From Drosophila pseudoobscura (taxonomy: Eukaryota > Arthropoda > Insecta > Diptera > Drosophilidae): DNA of 64,000 nucleotides. The notes beneath the pieces were generated by a model. That model had not been told where the DNA came from. It made no database searches and was given only the letters and a program-made list of their open reading frames with translations. Position 1 is the first letter of the stretch; each line of letters begins with the position of its first letter. Both the position numbers and the translations under genes were made by a program. The stretch is taken from assembly GCF_009870125.1 (NCBI RefSeq), contig NC_046683.1, positions 46,515,869 through 46,579,868 of the forward strand. Direction: 5' to 3'. This document shows, piece after piece, positions 9,624 through 24,100 of this stretch.

Positions 9624-12600
9624 ATGATGCTTCATTTGCTAATATTCTGCCTTACACTTTTTATCCTGCTCTATTGGTAAGTGCAGGGTTGCGCCGCTGA
9701 CCATTGACCCATTTATTACTCACTTTTCTTTTGATTAGGATTTTGCCAGCGGGCATAAGCTGGTTCTTGGTGAAGCGCTTTCGGGTCAGAGTACGCATTG
9801 GTCGGATTTCGTTGCCCTACTTGTCGCTCAAGAATGTTAACATCCAGAAGAGTGGATTCGGTGTGGTAAGTCTTGCCATCGATGATCCATGTCCATGTAG
9901 CAATATTTCTGATATATTTCTGATTTCTCTTAGCAAATCGAGGAAGTGTGCCTGCGCAGCAGTTTCTTCACAACCGAGGTAACCAAGCTACTCTCCATCT
10001 ATATCCGGGACATACGCATCAACAAGGACATACCGAGACGACACAATGAGGACTGCGATGATTTCTTTGAGACCCTCAAGCCGCACAGGGTCAAAGAGGC
10101 CAAGGGCGTGCCTGATTTTCGAGAATCCAAGGTTCCAGCGAGTATCATAACCTTTGCCCAGTTTATGGCCGTGCACATAAACAACATTTCGGTGGTGCTG
10201 ATGAACAATGATTTCGATCCGGGTTGGTTCATTCATGCCACAGCCAAGGAGCTACATCTAGACGGAAGCATTGTGCAGAACGCCCGAGTTCTGCTGGTCA
10301 ATGCTGCCCTGAGTGAGGCTCAGGCCAAAATGCTAAGGCACTGCAGTTCCCGTCGCCAGTCGCTGGAGAATCTCAACAAGATTCGGCCGTGTCTGGGCGA
10401 GGTGAGCTTTGACGTGACCTTAGATGCGTCTCTCTTTGCTCAGGGACCTCTATCAATGGATGTAAGTAACCCGTAAACCATTGGCTATTGTAAATCCTTG
10501 GAATATAACATATCCTCGACAGACTCTGAGTCTGGTTATCAACAACGCGAAATCTGTGATACACGGAGGATTGTATGACTTCCTCAGTGAGGCCAAGGAA
10601 AGAACAACTCCCGGCCAGCCGTCCAAGCGCCTGCAGGACGCCTTCAAGCCGACCAAAAACGCTGCCTATGACAATGACAACTACGAGAAACTGGCACCGA
10701 TTATACCAAAGAACTTTAATTTCAGCATCAAGGCGGCCACATTTTCGGCCGTCAAGGAGAACTCGCAAAATGATTTCAGTGCAAAGCTGCAGTTGTTTCA
10801 CGTAAGCTGAGACAACCCATTAACATGAAAAATAGACTATATATTTTATATTTAATGCAGATTACGGGGAAATTTAATTCTAATGTGAGGGATGAAAAGA
10901 CTTTGCTGCCATCAATGCTGGCCAAGCTGGTGTTCAAGCATTTGGACATTGATACCAAATATGAAAAGCTTTTGTTCGTCGAGCAGTTCACCATAGACTC
11001 TGTGGCAAGTCCCCAAGCATTTAAGAGTATAAAGATCTGTAAATAAACCGTCTTTGTTTACCTTTTAGCTGGAGGAAGACATCTTCAATTTGTATGTGAA
11101 GCTAAAGACATTCCAAATCATCTACAACCACAGCGAAATCTATGACTTTGTCAACAACAATTTCCTGGCCCGCCAGCGCTCCAGCAATCAGCAGCATCTG
11201 CATCCCCTGCAGCTAATGCACAAACAGAAGTCCTTGCCCGATCATCTGTACCTGGACAAGGCAGCGGAGAGCTGCCTGCGAGAGAAGCAGCGTCGCGACG
11301 GCGAGAGCAGTGGCGTACTCGAGTGGATTATGCAGCGCATTGTGGTCAAAGGCTGTGCGGAGCTGTTCAATGTGTCGCTGCTAATGAAGCTGGAGGACGA
11401 GCACATAGCTATGAGCGTGAGCCATACGCGGTTCCTACTAGAACAGATCGAGGAGAAGCGCAGCTCTTTCTATGGCAACAAGTTTCTAAATCTGCTCCTG
11501 AATCAGCGCCAATGGAGCATGGAGCTGATGGTGGAGACGCTCTGGTCCAATCTGGGCAACTCCATCAACGACACGAACAACTTAAAGAAGACCCATTCTC
11601 CGGGCTCCCCGTTCTTTCTGGGCGTGAGCCTCGTGAAGCTCTGCTCCTATGCAAACACCACCAAACTGGACATTTCCGTGCACACCTTTCGCACAGAATA
11701 CAGCATGCAATTGGCGGAGTTTGTGGTAAAGTCCGTGCAATGCCTACGGCAGTACAGGGGAATGGAACCAAAGAGATCTCCCAAGCAGCAGTCCCAGCAA
11801 ATACGAGTGCATCAGTCCCTTCCTGAGCCATCATCTACCTCGCTGCGCGTCTCTGTTAAGGTCAAGGATATTACCGCCTATTTTGTGAACCATCACAATG
11901 TCTACATGCTGCTCAGTTTCTCGGAAATCAACCTGACGCGGTCGCAGCTCTTTACCACGCTCAAGCTTGAGGAATTCCAAATGGCCATCATGCGTTCCAT
12001 GACCGCCTCTTCGTTGTGCCTCACCGATTTCTCGGACGTGTTTGCCACATGCAAGATGATACGTCTGGAGCATGAACAAGTGGAAGGGACGCTGGGCAAT
12101 CTGTCCATTTATATACCCGGCAACACGGAGGCCATGTGGAACTCGAATCTGCACATGCATTTGCTCACCTTGGTGAGGGATATGAAGGATCTTAGAGCGG
12201 AGCTAGCCTTGCCAGCGACTGCCGCACAGACACCGCCGACTCCGAAGGGACACCGGGGCGGACTTGTGATTGAGTTATCAGCCGAGCGTAGCACCATCTG
12301 CGAGCTGAAGCTGTCGGAGCGTCACTCGGTGCAGTTCTTCGTGGAGGGTCTCTTCTTCAGCCACAAGGAGAGACACATCATCTATGCGGAGAATGTTTTT
12401 GTCAAGATCGACGATCAGCACATCTTTACGGTGAAGGAACTGGACATGCAGTCATTGCCGCGCGTTGAGGCCTTAACCCACGAGCGTCTCAACTTTCCTG
12501 GATTTCAGCTGCCTTCAAACAGGGTCTGGGTCACGACCATTGGCTCGTTTAAGGCCATATTTCCGTACGACCACGACTTCTACAATGCAATCAACAGCGA

Positions 12601-15600
12601 GTGCGTGTCCCACTTCAAGTGGCTCAAACTGGTTCACAACTACAAGAAGAAACCTTTCACCGTGGACTCGCCGCTGCCGAGTGATTTGGTGATCAAGATC
12701 AAAGAGTTCCTGCTGGAGATCAGCGACGATCCGTTCGAGGTGAAGCTGCGCGACAACTACGTGCTGCTGGTGGACGAGTACCTGGAGAGCCTCAAACGCA
12801 AGGCTCTGTTCGATAAAAAGATTGCCGAGCTGTGCTCTGAACGGCTCCTCGTGCCCGCCGGCACCATCGAAAGTCTCTATGCGAACCTGGTGAAAAAGAA
12901 CTCAGAGATTTACATCCAGCGCTCGAAGAAGATCCGAGAGAGTGGCCCCGTGCGCACCCGCCTGCTGGCCTGGATTATGACGGACGTGGAGATCATGGCC
13001 ATGGCAGACACGTCCATACATGGCTATGATAATGTGACGCGCACCATGCGAGAGATTGACCACGAGAGCCCCTGGCCAGAGGAGGGACTGGAGTTTAGCA
13101 CGCTCTGGTGTCGAGGCGTCAACATAAGCTGCTCAGAGTGGAAGTTCATGCTGAGGTAGGACATAGGACTCAATCAAAGCTTTGCATTAATATATCTTAT
13201 TGATACTTTTTGATTTCCAATCTGTTTGCAGGGACTTTCCGCAGCCAATGTTTTACGTGAAGAGCATGCGTTTGTACGGAAATCTCTGTGGAGCCGAGCA
13301 AATGGGCTCAAAGCGAGCCAAGCGCGATGTCTTCATTGAGGTGGGGGATCCCTTTGGGACGAATGTGATTCAGCGCAGCATGCCCTCGCTGAAGTTCTAC
13401 CACGATTTTGACTGCGAGCTGGAGAGCTGCAGCTATGCCTTCGGGGCCTGCTGGGAGCCTGTTATGGCGCAGTGTAATCTGAGCTTTGAGAAGATTTCGG
13501 CCCCATCGAAGGACCCCTCTCCGCCTCTGCCGTTCTGGGATAAGCTGCGCCTTCTTCTGCACGGTCGCTTGACGCTGATTGCCAAGCAATTTACCATTTT
13601 GCTGCATGCCTCGCTAGATCCCTACAACACCACAGAGGAAATGGAGCTGACGTGGAACAATTGTGGAATTGTCTTGACAAATGCAAAGATTATGTTCAAG
13701 GGAGAACTGAATGTGAGTGGCAGACGGTTCTTACTCCTTTGTTTCTTTAGAATAATGCCAATCCCCTGTTTGCTTTGCAGGTCACAGTTCGAACCGCCTC
13801 CCGCTATGACGATTGTCGTCTGCTTCATTTCCCCAATCTGAAGCTGACGGTGAAGTTGAATTGGGTCTGCCTCGCCAATCCGAATGATCATCATGCTGTG
13901 ATGCCCTGTGCCCCGGACAAGTTGCCCGAGTACTCGAGCAACCAGGTGCACGACTCGTTCCGTGCCTTCCGCTCGCTTAATCTCAACATCTGGATATCGT
14001 TTGAGACCAAGCCAAAAGCCGGCGATGATGTGGAGATCGATATTCCCAGTCTGGTGCTATACGGCAGCACGTTGCGTTGGTTTGAAAGCCTCCAGCTGAT
14101 ACTTTCGGGCGTGACGCGACCCACGCGACGCGGTCCAGTTTTCAACAATGTCAGACCGAAGAAAAAGCCTCTCAGCAGGCACTACAAAAAAGCCAATCTG
14201 CAGATGTGTCTGCACAAGTTTCAGGTACTCTACTGGATGTCGCACGCCCTGCACAAGGGCTTCCAGTTGAACGGCAGACGGGTCTCCTTCAGCTCTGAAT
14301 ACTGTCTGACACTCAATCCCATTGACGATGGGCTGATCCACAGGCCGCGTGCGGACTGGTCTACGGTCTACATGAACTGCGAGCTGAACGATGCGGAGAT
14401 CTGGCTGAAGAGCATTGTAACCGAGAAGATGGACAGCAGCTCGGAGAACCTGGCCAGTGCTGCGGATGCCTTCAAAATAGTTCGCTTCTACTTCCTGAGC
14501 GTGGCCAAGGTGTCATATGGACGCGAGGCCCTGATGCCCATCACTGCCACCAATTCGGAAGATGATGTCAAAGCGAAGTCTACGACGCCCACCCACAAGC
14601 TGGTGGTGTACGACCTGAAGGGGGCTTGGACCAAGAGCAATCGCGACGTGGCCTTTGCCCTGTTCGATTCCTTCATGAAGTCGCAGAAGCTGAAGAACAA
14701 TCTCTCCACCGAAGCGGTGAAAAGCTACCGGAAGGAGGGTGGAAACTCTGCCGTGATGAAGCACAAGCGAAGCGACAGCACTATAACGCTGTCCAACACA
14801 AGCACCGAGGTCCTGCCAAGTGAGTAGAAATCCGACTCGAAATTGGAACCAACTAATCGATCTGGTTTTCAGTTGCCAATGCAAATACATCGCTGAAGAA
14901 ACCACCAGCGCAGATCCATGCCACGGCCATGCTGCAGCAACTCATTGCGGAGGCAGACCACAAGTTCAACGTGTACAGCGACGATCATAGCACGCAGTCC
15001 AGGGAATTGCAGCTGCAGGGACTGCAGGCGTGCGCCTCCCAGGACGTGATACACGAGAACTGGTCCATCAGTCTGGTCAACTCCCAGGTGCTGCTCAAGG
15101 GCTGTGAGACGTCAGGATATGTGATCATCAGTGCCGCCAAGGCGGAGATACTGCAACGAGAGCATCGTCCCGTCTGGCGAGATCGCTCGCTGATCTCGAA
15201 GACCACGTGGAAGGGCCTGCTGGAGTGCATGCAGTACTATGCGACAGTCAGTGCCGGAGACAACAACTCCCTGCTGGAGAAGGAGATCATGTGGCTGACG
15301 GTGGACAACATTCAGGACAAGGACGAGACCGTGATCAACAATCTGCCGGAGGACATTTCGCATTTGGTGGGCAGCGGTCGCAGTGTGGGCGGAGTGGTCT
15401 CGGAAACGGTCGGCGCCTTTCTGAGCGACAATTCCGGCGAGGCCCAGCCCGTGCAGCTGCAGCGGATCGTGTCCAAGTGCAAGTGCGAGTTCTTCTACGT
15501 GAGCTATGGCGATGCCATCGACCCCAACAGCATAACAGAGGTGCCGCCGCCCCCCTCGGAGGAGCTGTTGTCGCCGTGGGAGAAGCAGGATGATCCAGTG

Positions 15601-17124
15601 GACGCATTTACCCTGATGCATCACGACCTGGATGTCTGCACCAACTCGTTGCAGTATGCCATGATCTTGGACATTGTCAACAATCTTCTTCTCTACGTGG
15701 AGCCGCAACGCAAGCAAGCGGCCGAAAAGCTGACCAGGATGCGCTTCCAGCTGCAGCTGCACTCCACGGAGGATCAGAAGCGGCCCATCCAGCAAAAGCA
15801 GACCGTGATCAGGAGCCTGCTGATGAAGATCCGCTCGCTGGAGAAGGACATACACATGATCAGCAAGGAGCGCATAGAGGAGGGCGACACCCTGGAGCTT
15901 CGACTTGACTTTGACCGAGTCCAGCAGCAGATCCGCGAGAGCAAGGAGGAGCTCAACACGTACAGCGAGGACCTCGACATGATGCTGCTGTGCTACAAGG
16001 AGACGCAGCTGTCGCAGCTCAGCAAGATCTCGAATGTGAGGGCCGACGAGTCCGTGACCATGGTGCGGGCCAACGAGATCTGCTTCAAGCGCGCACAATG
16101 GCGGCTCACAGAGACCGATGGCCAGATTGGCATAGCCGATCTGGTGCTGAGTGCATTCCTCTACACGAAGAAGTCGAAGAGCGACGATTCGGTGGAGCAC
16201 CTGCTCGAGCTGGGGAACATACGCATGGAGAACCTCTTGCCCCGTGAGATTTATCGCGATGTTCTGCTGGCCACTGAGATCCAGAAGGACATGCCCGTGG
16301 ACACCCACAAACGGGTGCTGCGCATCTTCTGCCGGGAGAAGGCTCCCGTCGGGGGCATCTCTGTGAAGGAGCACTTTGAGATCAACGTGGCACCCATTAC
16401 CATAGCCATCACCAAGAAGTTCTACAGCACGATGCTGAAGTTCTGCTTCCCAGATCGTGATGCATCCGAAACGGAGGTCATCGATGAGCTGGACGACAAC
16501 GCCTCCACCAGTTCGGCATCCACAACGAATTTACAGGCAAAGTCTTCGTCGTCGTCTGCGTCCACAAAGCGCTCGGGGAGGAGCAAGAAGAGTGTCAAGG
16601 ATTCCGAGTTCTATGTGAAAATCGAGAAGGACGACGTGGAAAAGATGAAGGAGCGCGCCGAGAAGAACAAACTCTTCATCTACATCAAGATACCCGAGGT
16701 GCCAGTGCGTGTCAGCTACAAGGGCAACAAGGAGAAGAATCTGGAGGACATCACAGACTATTCTCTGGTAATTCCCACTCTGGAGTATCATAATGTGACC
16801 TGGACTTGGCTGGACCTCTTGCTAGCCATGAAATCCGTCAGCAGACGCGTGATCTTCTCGCAGGCCATCAAACAGAAGCTGCACATCCATCAACGTCAGC
16901 CGATACTATCGGCCGGTGAGCGGGCCACCCCGCAGGAGGCTGAGGACAAGGCCAAAATGCTATTTGGCAACTGCCTGCTGGTAAGACCACCTTATCCTCT
17001 TACCAACTGAAAAACGATCCAATGATTTAACTGATTTCTCTATCCATTCCCCCCTATCCAGAACGAGAACCGCAGTCAGAAAAAGGGCGGCGGTGTCTTT
17101 AAATTTTCATCAAGCGGAAAGTGA
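9624..17124 (+). CDS. hob: hobbit: giant bridge-like lipid transfer protein (BLTP2/KIAA0100 family)
   Basis: Ten exons: 9624-9676, 9739-9865, 9934-10461, 10523-10801, 10861-11004, 11069-13155, 13232-13712, 13781-14819, 14873-16980 and 17062-17124, giving 2302 residues, the usual length of fly Hobbit. The family forms rod-shaped lipid conduits at ER-plasma membrane contacts; in flies loss blocks regulated exocytosis and reduces body size. The N-terminus is a hydrophobic anchor (MMLHLLIFCLTLFILLYW, then PAGISWFLVKRF), followed by repeated beta-sheet segments typical of the RBG/chorein-like groove (for example VRIGRISLPYLSLKNVNIQ). A helical coiled-coil region lies near residues 1620-1750, a Ser-rich basic linker near 1880-1920, and a basic C-terminus ends FKFSSSGK. 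The fifth intron looks like a GC-AG intron (GTG|GCAAGT); a GT donor 3 bp earlier would also keep frame. Neighbour gry is convergent. Confidence 0.93.
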
Positions 17125-18155
17125 TCCCAAGGAATTTGCGACTAGGTGCTGTTCCAATATCATTGGAATATAGTTTATATTTATTGTATTGTACGTTCAA
17201 AGGATGTACAAAAATACATATGTGTGCAACTCGGTACTGACGCTTGGCCCTGACCCAGGCCCTGGACCTGGACTTATCTTAATCAATCTAACCAATTAAC
17301 AAGAATGTCGAGTGCGTCTTGGCCCATTAACAGACTAACAGATACATTATACACTACAATCACGCACTCAGACATACACAGACACTCAAGTATTATGCTA
17401 TGCAAATCTAACAATCTATAAATATTTGTAGTTATAAATGTGTTTTGTGGGTAACCATTTAAACCATCGTCCTCTGGCCAACCTGTATCCTTTGCCTTTT
17501 TTTTTTGATTCACTGGTAACTGAGTATCTGGCACAGCGCCATGGAATCGATAACCCGAATATACGCGCTTTTTACTAGCAAAATCTTGTGAAACATAGGT
17601 CGACCCGCCGTTGCTATTCCTACAACATTATCCCGATAGATGGGGTTGGTATAACGAACCCGAATACAAGGATACAATTCTTTAGGGAATATAGGAAGCA
17701 GACCGGAGTCACCTGAGACATCACCTCAAGAAATGGAAATTAATGGAGACAGACGCCTTTTCGATTCTGTGAACATCCCATGCGCTCTTCAAAATAAGAA
17801 CTCAACATTTGGGTGGAACAGACCGTACCCTCACAAGAATTGGGAAACAAGACGCACCAAAGGGCATTACTTCATTTACAAATTTTGATGCTAAACAGAT
17901 CTGTCATTGTATTCTGTTGGAATTCAGTGTATTATATATAGCACGTATTAATCAGGCCAACAGAATAACTAGAAGCTAGTCTGACAACATATGCAACATT
18001 TTTAGAGCTCCTGTGCCTGTAGAGGCCGAAGGTGTAAAAGGTCCACACAATAAAGGATAACGTGTAGTTTAATTTTATAGATACTCGTAGCAATGATATT
18101 TTAAACATTAAAACTTAAAACTAACTACATCGCCCATTAGCTTATCACTGCACCC
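17125..18155. other. intergenic region between hobbit and TRAPPC11 3' ends
   Basis: About 1 kb holding the 3' UTRs of two convergent genes. An AATAAA lies at about 18045-18051 on the plus strand. The sequence is otherwise unstructured; I see no gene, and only weak A/T tracts (T run at 17497-17508). Confidence 0.5.
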
Positions 18156-21100
18156 CTACTTGGTGGTCTGTTGCTTCAGTGGTGGCTGTGGGGAGATGGG
18201 AGAAGAGACAGGCGTTAGAACCGAAGAAGGCCATCGAGCAAGCGCTGACCACTTACCAGTACAAAGACTCGCTTGGGCAGTGCCCGCAGCACCAGTTCGT
18301 CGAGCAAGGCATTGTGAATGTCGTTCTTCTGGGGGTCCGCCTTGGTGTTGTACTCCAGGCTAAGTACGGGCAGCTCTTGCCATCCCACTTGAAGGGGATA
18401 CAGATTGTAGACCAGTTCCTTCTCATCATACGCCATTATGGAGATGTCCAACTGGGGAATAAATACAAAATTTAGTAACATTTTAGACACACTGTTGTAG
18501 ATGTTTCTCACCTGCTTGTGACCGGAACATATAAAGTTATCCGCCTTGCTGATGCTGAGCGTGGCGATCAGGTGAAGCACATGGGTTGTGGGATTTTTGA
18601 TTACCACCTTGAAGGCCATTGGCATCTTCACGAACATCTTCTCCTCGATGGTGCAATAGATGTTCAGCGGTGGCTCGGCAATTTCGAGACCACTGATAAT
18701 GAACTTGGACTCGTTCTCCTCCTTGGCATTGGCCCTGCGCCATCGTATACAAAATACCCCGAAAACAGGGGCCGGGGATGGGTTCTCCTCCAGCGTATAG
18801 ATGCCCTTGATGAAGCCCCGGCAATGGCCCGTTCCCTGCACAGCTTCCAGCGCTTTGTTGTAAACAACGCGAGTAGTTTTGCCACCCTCCAAGGGAGAGC
18901 CTGCAGGCGCTGCATCCTCGCCCAGCTTCGCGTCTTCCGAATGCAGGGAGCTGCTCATTACACCCGAGTTGGCCACTTGCAGAGCAGTGGACACGGCCGA
19001 GTTGCTATTGATGATGGTCATGGTTGTGGGAATCTTGGCCACCAGGCTCTTGTTCATGTAGGAGCTTATGCCGGTAGGCGCCGTTGAAGCAGAGTTTTCC
19101 TCGCTGGGGCTCTTCGGTGGGCGCCTAATAAATTTGCTGGACGAAGACTTGCCCTCGAGCTTGCCACGCTGATCTAGGTCCCGAGCAGTCGTCCAGTCCT
19201 GAACTGTGGCGTTTGTGCGCAGCACTATCACACTCTCCAGCTGGTCACCGGCGCTGTACTTATTGGTGTACTTCTTCCGCTTAAAGCTGTAGTTCGATTG
19301 CACTAGGTTGTGATCCTGAATGGAGAGCGGAGAGAGGAGAGAGGAGGAGCAGACCATCAACTGGAAAACACTTTTATCTGGGGAAGGGTCTACTTACACA
19401 TATAAAGAAGCTATCCAATATCTCCACATCGTCCACGGCCAGCACCTCCGTGTTGGCCCGCAGCAGAAAGTTCTCCCCGCGATAGACCTGGTTCAGCGGC
19501 TTCCGGTTGAGTGTGTAGAAGCGGGCACTGAACTTGAAGTCGCTGTAACATCTCACGGTCACCGTGTCGTCGCGCGACTTTCGCAGCCGCGTCTCGTCTA
19601 GGTACTCGATCTGTACCGGCGATATGGCTGCCAGGTTGAGGGCTATGCTCTTGACATTGTGATCGGGAGTCGACTCCGAGCTGTTGGGCGCCGTGCTGGC
19701 TCTGGCTCCAGCCGACCCGCTGCTCCCTGCCCCACCAGTGTCTACATCCAGCGTGTAGCTGAGCCTCTGCTGCAGCTTGATCTCTGTCTCCGCCAGGCTG
19801 AAGATGTAGTACGTGGCCGTGTTGCTGCTCTGGCCGGACAGCTCCCCCACATCTATTTGGATTTGGGTGTGCAGCTTCTGACGACCCGGAGAGATGTCTG
19901 TGGTGAGGAATACTAAGAATAAAAAATGAATAAAGGTATTTAAATGGAGACATTCATGGTTCCTCAATAACAAATAGAGTCCGTTACATATACATGTAAT
20001 GTATGCACATTAGGTGACCCGACACGCTGCATCTATGTCTAAAATTCATAGATACTTAGTGGTAAGTAGCTCATTGCGCTTTCCACTGTACCAAACATTC
20101 GAGGTGAAAGTGGATCTGAGGCACGTGCTTACTCATTCTTTTTCTCTCACACCCACACACTCCTCGTGCGGTGTGTGTGGTGCTGGTGCCAGAATAGATA
20201 AAAAAAAGAGACAGATGTTTAAATTATTAAACTCACCTAATACTGACTGAGTACCGGGTATAAACTATAGCTGCGGCCCTTTTCGCGGATCACAACTTTC
20301 CCGCTCGTTTTCTTTTGAGCTCATTTAAATAGTCGAATATGTCTGCCAGATATGAAATTTTCACTGCCCATTCTTCTAAATACTGAAGCTAAATCTGAGC
20401 CCTGGGCCTCTTAAAACGGCTGGGTCTCTTTCTTGTAGCTAGTAAGTCCGAGAAAGCACCTTTCCACGAGAAAGCCATCGAAACAGAAATGACTGATGAT
20501 GCGCCTTGTAATCTTGGAATTCTGTAATCTTCAACGGACATCTCGAATTGATGACTTTTTGAGAACAGTAAGTAAAAAAAACTTTTGAAACATTTCACTA
20601 TCGTATTGGACGACGAACGAGTCATAATTTTGAACAACAAACTCGACGTCTTAATTAAACATTTCGCTTTCTAGCTGAACGGTACGTATTCTTATACATA
20701 TTACAGGCAGAACGCACTGGCAGTAAAGCAAACAAAAAGTTACATTGAAGTCAAGAGGCGACCCATTGACGATGGTTCACTTCCTCCTCGACCCAAGTTC
20801 AATGGTGTGTGCCAACAGGTGTTTTGTATGGTGGCTGCTACGGCTGTTGGTGGCTGTTGGTGCCTGTTGGGGAAGGTCAGTGCCGTTCCGCTCTATAAAT
20901 AATTGTAGAGTGCTGTTGGGGGCCCCAGTCGAGTGCAGTTTCCATTACAAGCAACACAGACAGACAGATTGAGATGAGCGCTGGTTTCCCGCTGCCGCTG
21001 CTGCTGCTTTTTGTGCTTCTTCTGCTGGTGGTCTGTGGCTCGGGTGCCATGGTAGAGCTGTCGTTCGAGGCGGTCGACCTGCAGCGGAGTCCACGCGTGG

Positions 21101-24100
21101 TAGGCGGCCACCGTAGCGAGGTACGGCACCAGCCACACATGGTGAACATCCGACGAAATGGGAACTTTGAGTGCGGCGGCTCCCTGGTGACCCCGTACTG
21201 TGTGTTGACGGCCGCGCACTGCCTGGTAAAGGGGCAGCCGGAGGACTTTGTGGTGCGCGGTGGAGTCACGTTTCTCAGCGATATTCGCCATGCACGCCAC
21301 GTGAAGAACATCCTCCTGCCCTCGGCCTACAGCCACTCCACGCTGGACCACGATGTGGCGCTGATTCAGCTGCAGCAGCCCCTCAAGGCGCCCATAGCCC
21401 GACCCATCCGCCTGGCCATCAGATCGCCCCGGGCCGGCTCGTTTGTCCGCGTCTCAGGATGGGGCCTCACAGACGAAGGTTCCACGCAGCTGCCGAATCA
21501 GCTGCACAGCGTCCACGTGCGCGTCATGGGGCGACAGGAGTGCCAGAAGCTGTACGACGGGTATCGGAACATCACCGAGAGCATGTACTGTGCTTCGGTG
21601 CCGGGTCATAAAGATGCCTGCGCCGCTGACTCCGGCGGACCTGTGGTCAATGCCAATGGCCTTCTGGTGGGAGTTGTCTCCTGGGGAAAGGCGAATCGCT
21701 GTGCCCACGAGGACAGCCCCGGGGTGTACTCCGACGTCAGCTACTTATCCGACTGGATCACAGACACCATGCGGCGATACTGCTAGGAGGGGATTATCCC
21801 CAATCCAATGCCGCCGATCATTAAATAGTTTTTTCGCAGCCCTGACGGGTCTTCGCGCATCGACGTCACCTTCCATCAAACATCATCTCAAGAACAAGAA
21901 CCATTGATACCCGCCCTCCTATTGGGGGAGCAGTATTTGCACAGGTGTCGTGTCACAGCTTGTTTTTCGGCAAAATGCGAAGAGATAAAAGCCGGGGCAA
22001 GGTCACCGCCAGAACAGTTCACATCGAGATGCGTTGCCGCTGGGAGTACCTGATCTTAGCTGTGCTGCTGCTGGCCGTGCTGGCCCAGATGACCGAGGCG
22101 GCGCAGGCCAACCGGGCAAGAAGGAGATTGAGGAACGGAAACGTCCGCAAACTGGCAACGAATAGGAGTCAAGCTGTGGCCAAGACCGCCCGAAGCAGAC
22201 AAGCTGTGAGAAGAGGCACCTCTGTCGCAAAGAAGACCTCCCCGAGCAAGGCATCAAAGACAGCGACACCCGCCAAGATCCAGTCGAAGATTGTCGGTGG
22301 CACTACGACGACCATTAGCACGGCCCCATACCTAGTGCAGGTGCGTCGCGGAACCAGCCTGTGCGGCGGCTCTTTGATATCCACCCTTTGGGTTCTCAGC
22401 GCCGGACACTGTGTGAAGGGGCAAACTGCCTCGTCGTTTTTGGTGCGCGGAGGAACCACCACTCTAGACGGCAGCGATGGCGTGGTGCGCTCCGTGGTCT
22501 TTACGGCCGTGGCACCCCGTTTTACTACCACGAAAATGAACATGGACGCCTCACTGCTGAAGCTGAACGAAACCATGACAGGCACCAACATTGCCACCAT
22601 CTCGATGGGGTCCTTCGTGCCCAAAGCGGGCTCCAGGGTGCGCATCGCGGGCTGGGGTCTGACCAGTGAAGGCGGCAGCACTTCCCGGACGCTGCGGGCC
22701 ACGCAGATCACGGTGGTCAGGCAGCGTGTTTGCAGCCAGGACTACGGCAGATTGGCCACCATCACCAAATACATGTTCTGCGCCCGCGGCAAGAAGAAGG
22801 ATTCATGCAGCGGCGACTCCGGCGGTGCAGTAACCAGAGATTCAACGCTGCTGGGCATTGTATCGTTTGGCTATGGCTGCGCCAGGTCCGGATATCCCGG
22901 CGTGTACACAGCAGTGGCCAGGATCCGAACATGGGCCAACCGCATAATGTCGAACAATTAGGATCTTAAACCCTGAGAGTCACTGAACCTACGACCTACA
23001 ATAATAAGCCCACAAGACAGGGCTGTTTTGCTTAATCCATAAATAAATCCAGTTAAAGACAACACTACTCTAGCACACTCTTGTGTGCTTAGATAGGAAA
23101 ATGGAATTCAAAGACGGAACACGTCAAATATCACCTGACTAATAACAGCCTAGAACCAACAACTGGCTTAAACAAAGACTTCTCGCCTTGGGCTCGTACA
23201 GAAGTCCAACTAAATATAGGCTTTTTTTTTAATATAACTTCGCGAAGTGAAGGTCTAGCTTATTCCTAACTGTGACAGCTCGAAGCTAGCGATAATATTG
23301 ATTTTTCTACGATTATATGGCACACGTGTGCTAACACTGCTTGTACACTCGCTTCAGATCTCCACAAAAACGGAAGACACTTTACCATAAGTACCATTTT
23401 CTCAGCAGCACAGCCAGTTATTGGTCTTCCTGACATGCAGATCACAAACATAAATATGTTTTATAGCGCATTATGGCAAAAAAGCCCGATATTTTGGCCT
23501 AATTATAATATTTTATATTTCTATTATTTATTGTAAAGCCACCTGATTGAAAAGCGCAAATTACTCGCGAATATTGGAAGTTCTGTCTTTTAAAGTGAAA
23601 TAAAATTGTAAACTTGGAAAGTATTCGTACATGTATACAAAATAATGCTTGTGTGCTTATTTTATCAGAATATTTATGGTTTTTTTGTATCTGCCAAGTT
23701 GTTAGTCTATTCGATTTTTTATAGAAGTGGGATGGGTTTCAAAAGAACCCGTTTCCGACCCCATAAAAAATATATATTCTTGATCAGTCCGGCTCCGACT
23801 AGATCTCAGAGACCATACGAGATTAAGCAACCAAATTTTGTGTGCAGACTCCTGTGATATCACCCTGTTACGAGAGCATTTCAAAATTTCGTCTAGCCCC
23901 CTACCGCCCACCCAAAGGACGATTATCTGTTGCATACACAATCCACAGATATGGGAAAGCGCAGAATCATAGAGACTGACTATATATCTACCAGACTGGA
24001 CAGTCTCCGGTTCAGATCGGATCATAATTATAGCCAGAAGGAACAAGTGCGCTTACTCTTTCTCTCTCTTTCCCTCTCTCTCTTCACGCTCTTCCTCGTG

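Noticed and set aside
15112-16374. 420-codon antisense ORF inside hobbit
   Set aside because: Shadow of a GC-rich coding exon; product is His/Leu/Arg-rich without domains.
21945-22028. longer N-terminus for protease 2
   Set aside because: Begins with GTG, or with an ATG at 21975 that lies upstream of or within the likely TATA region; the ATG at 22029 gives a proper signal peptide.
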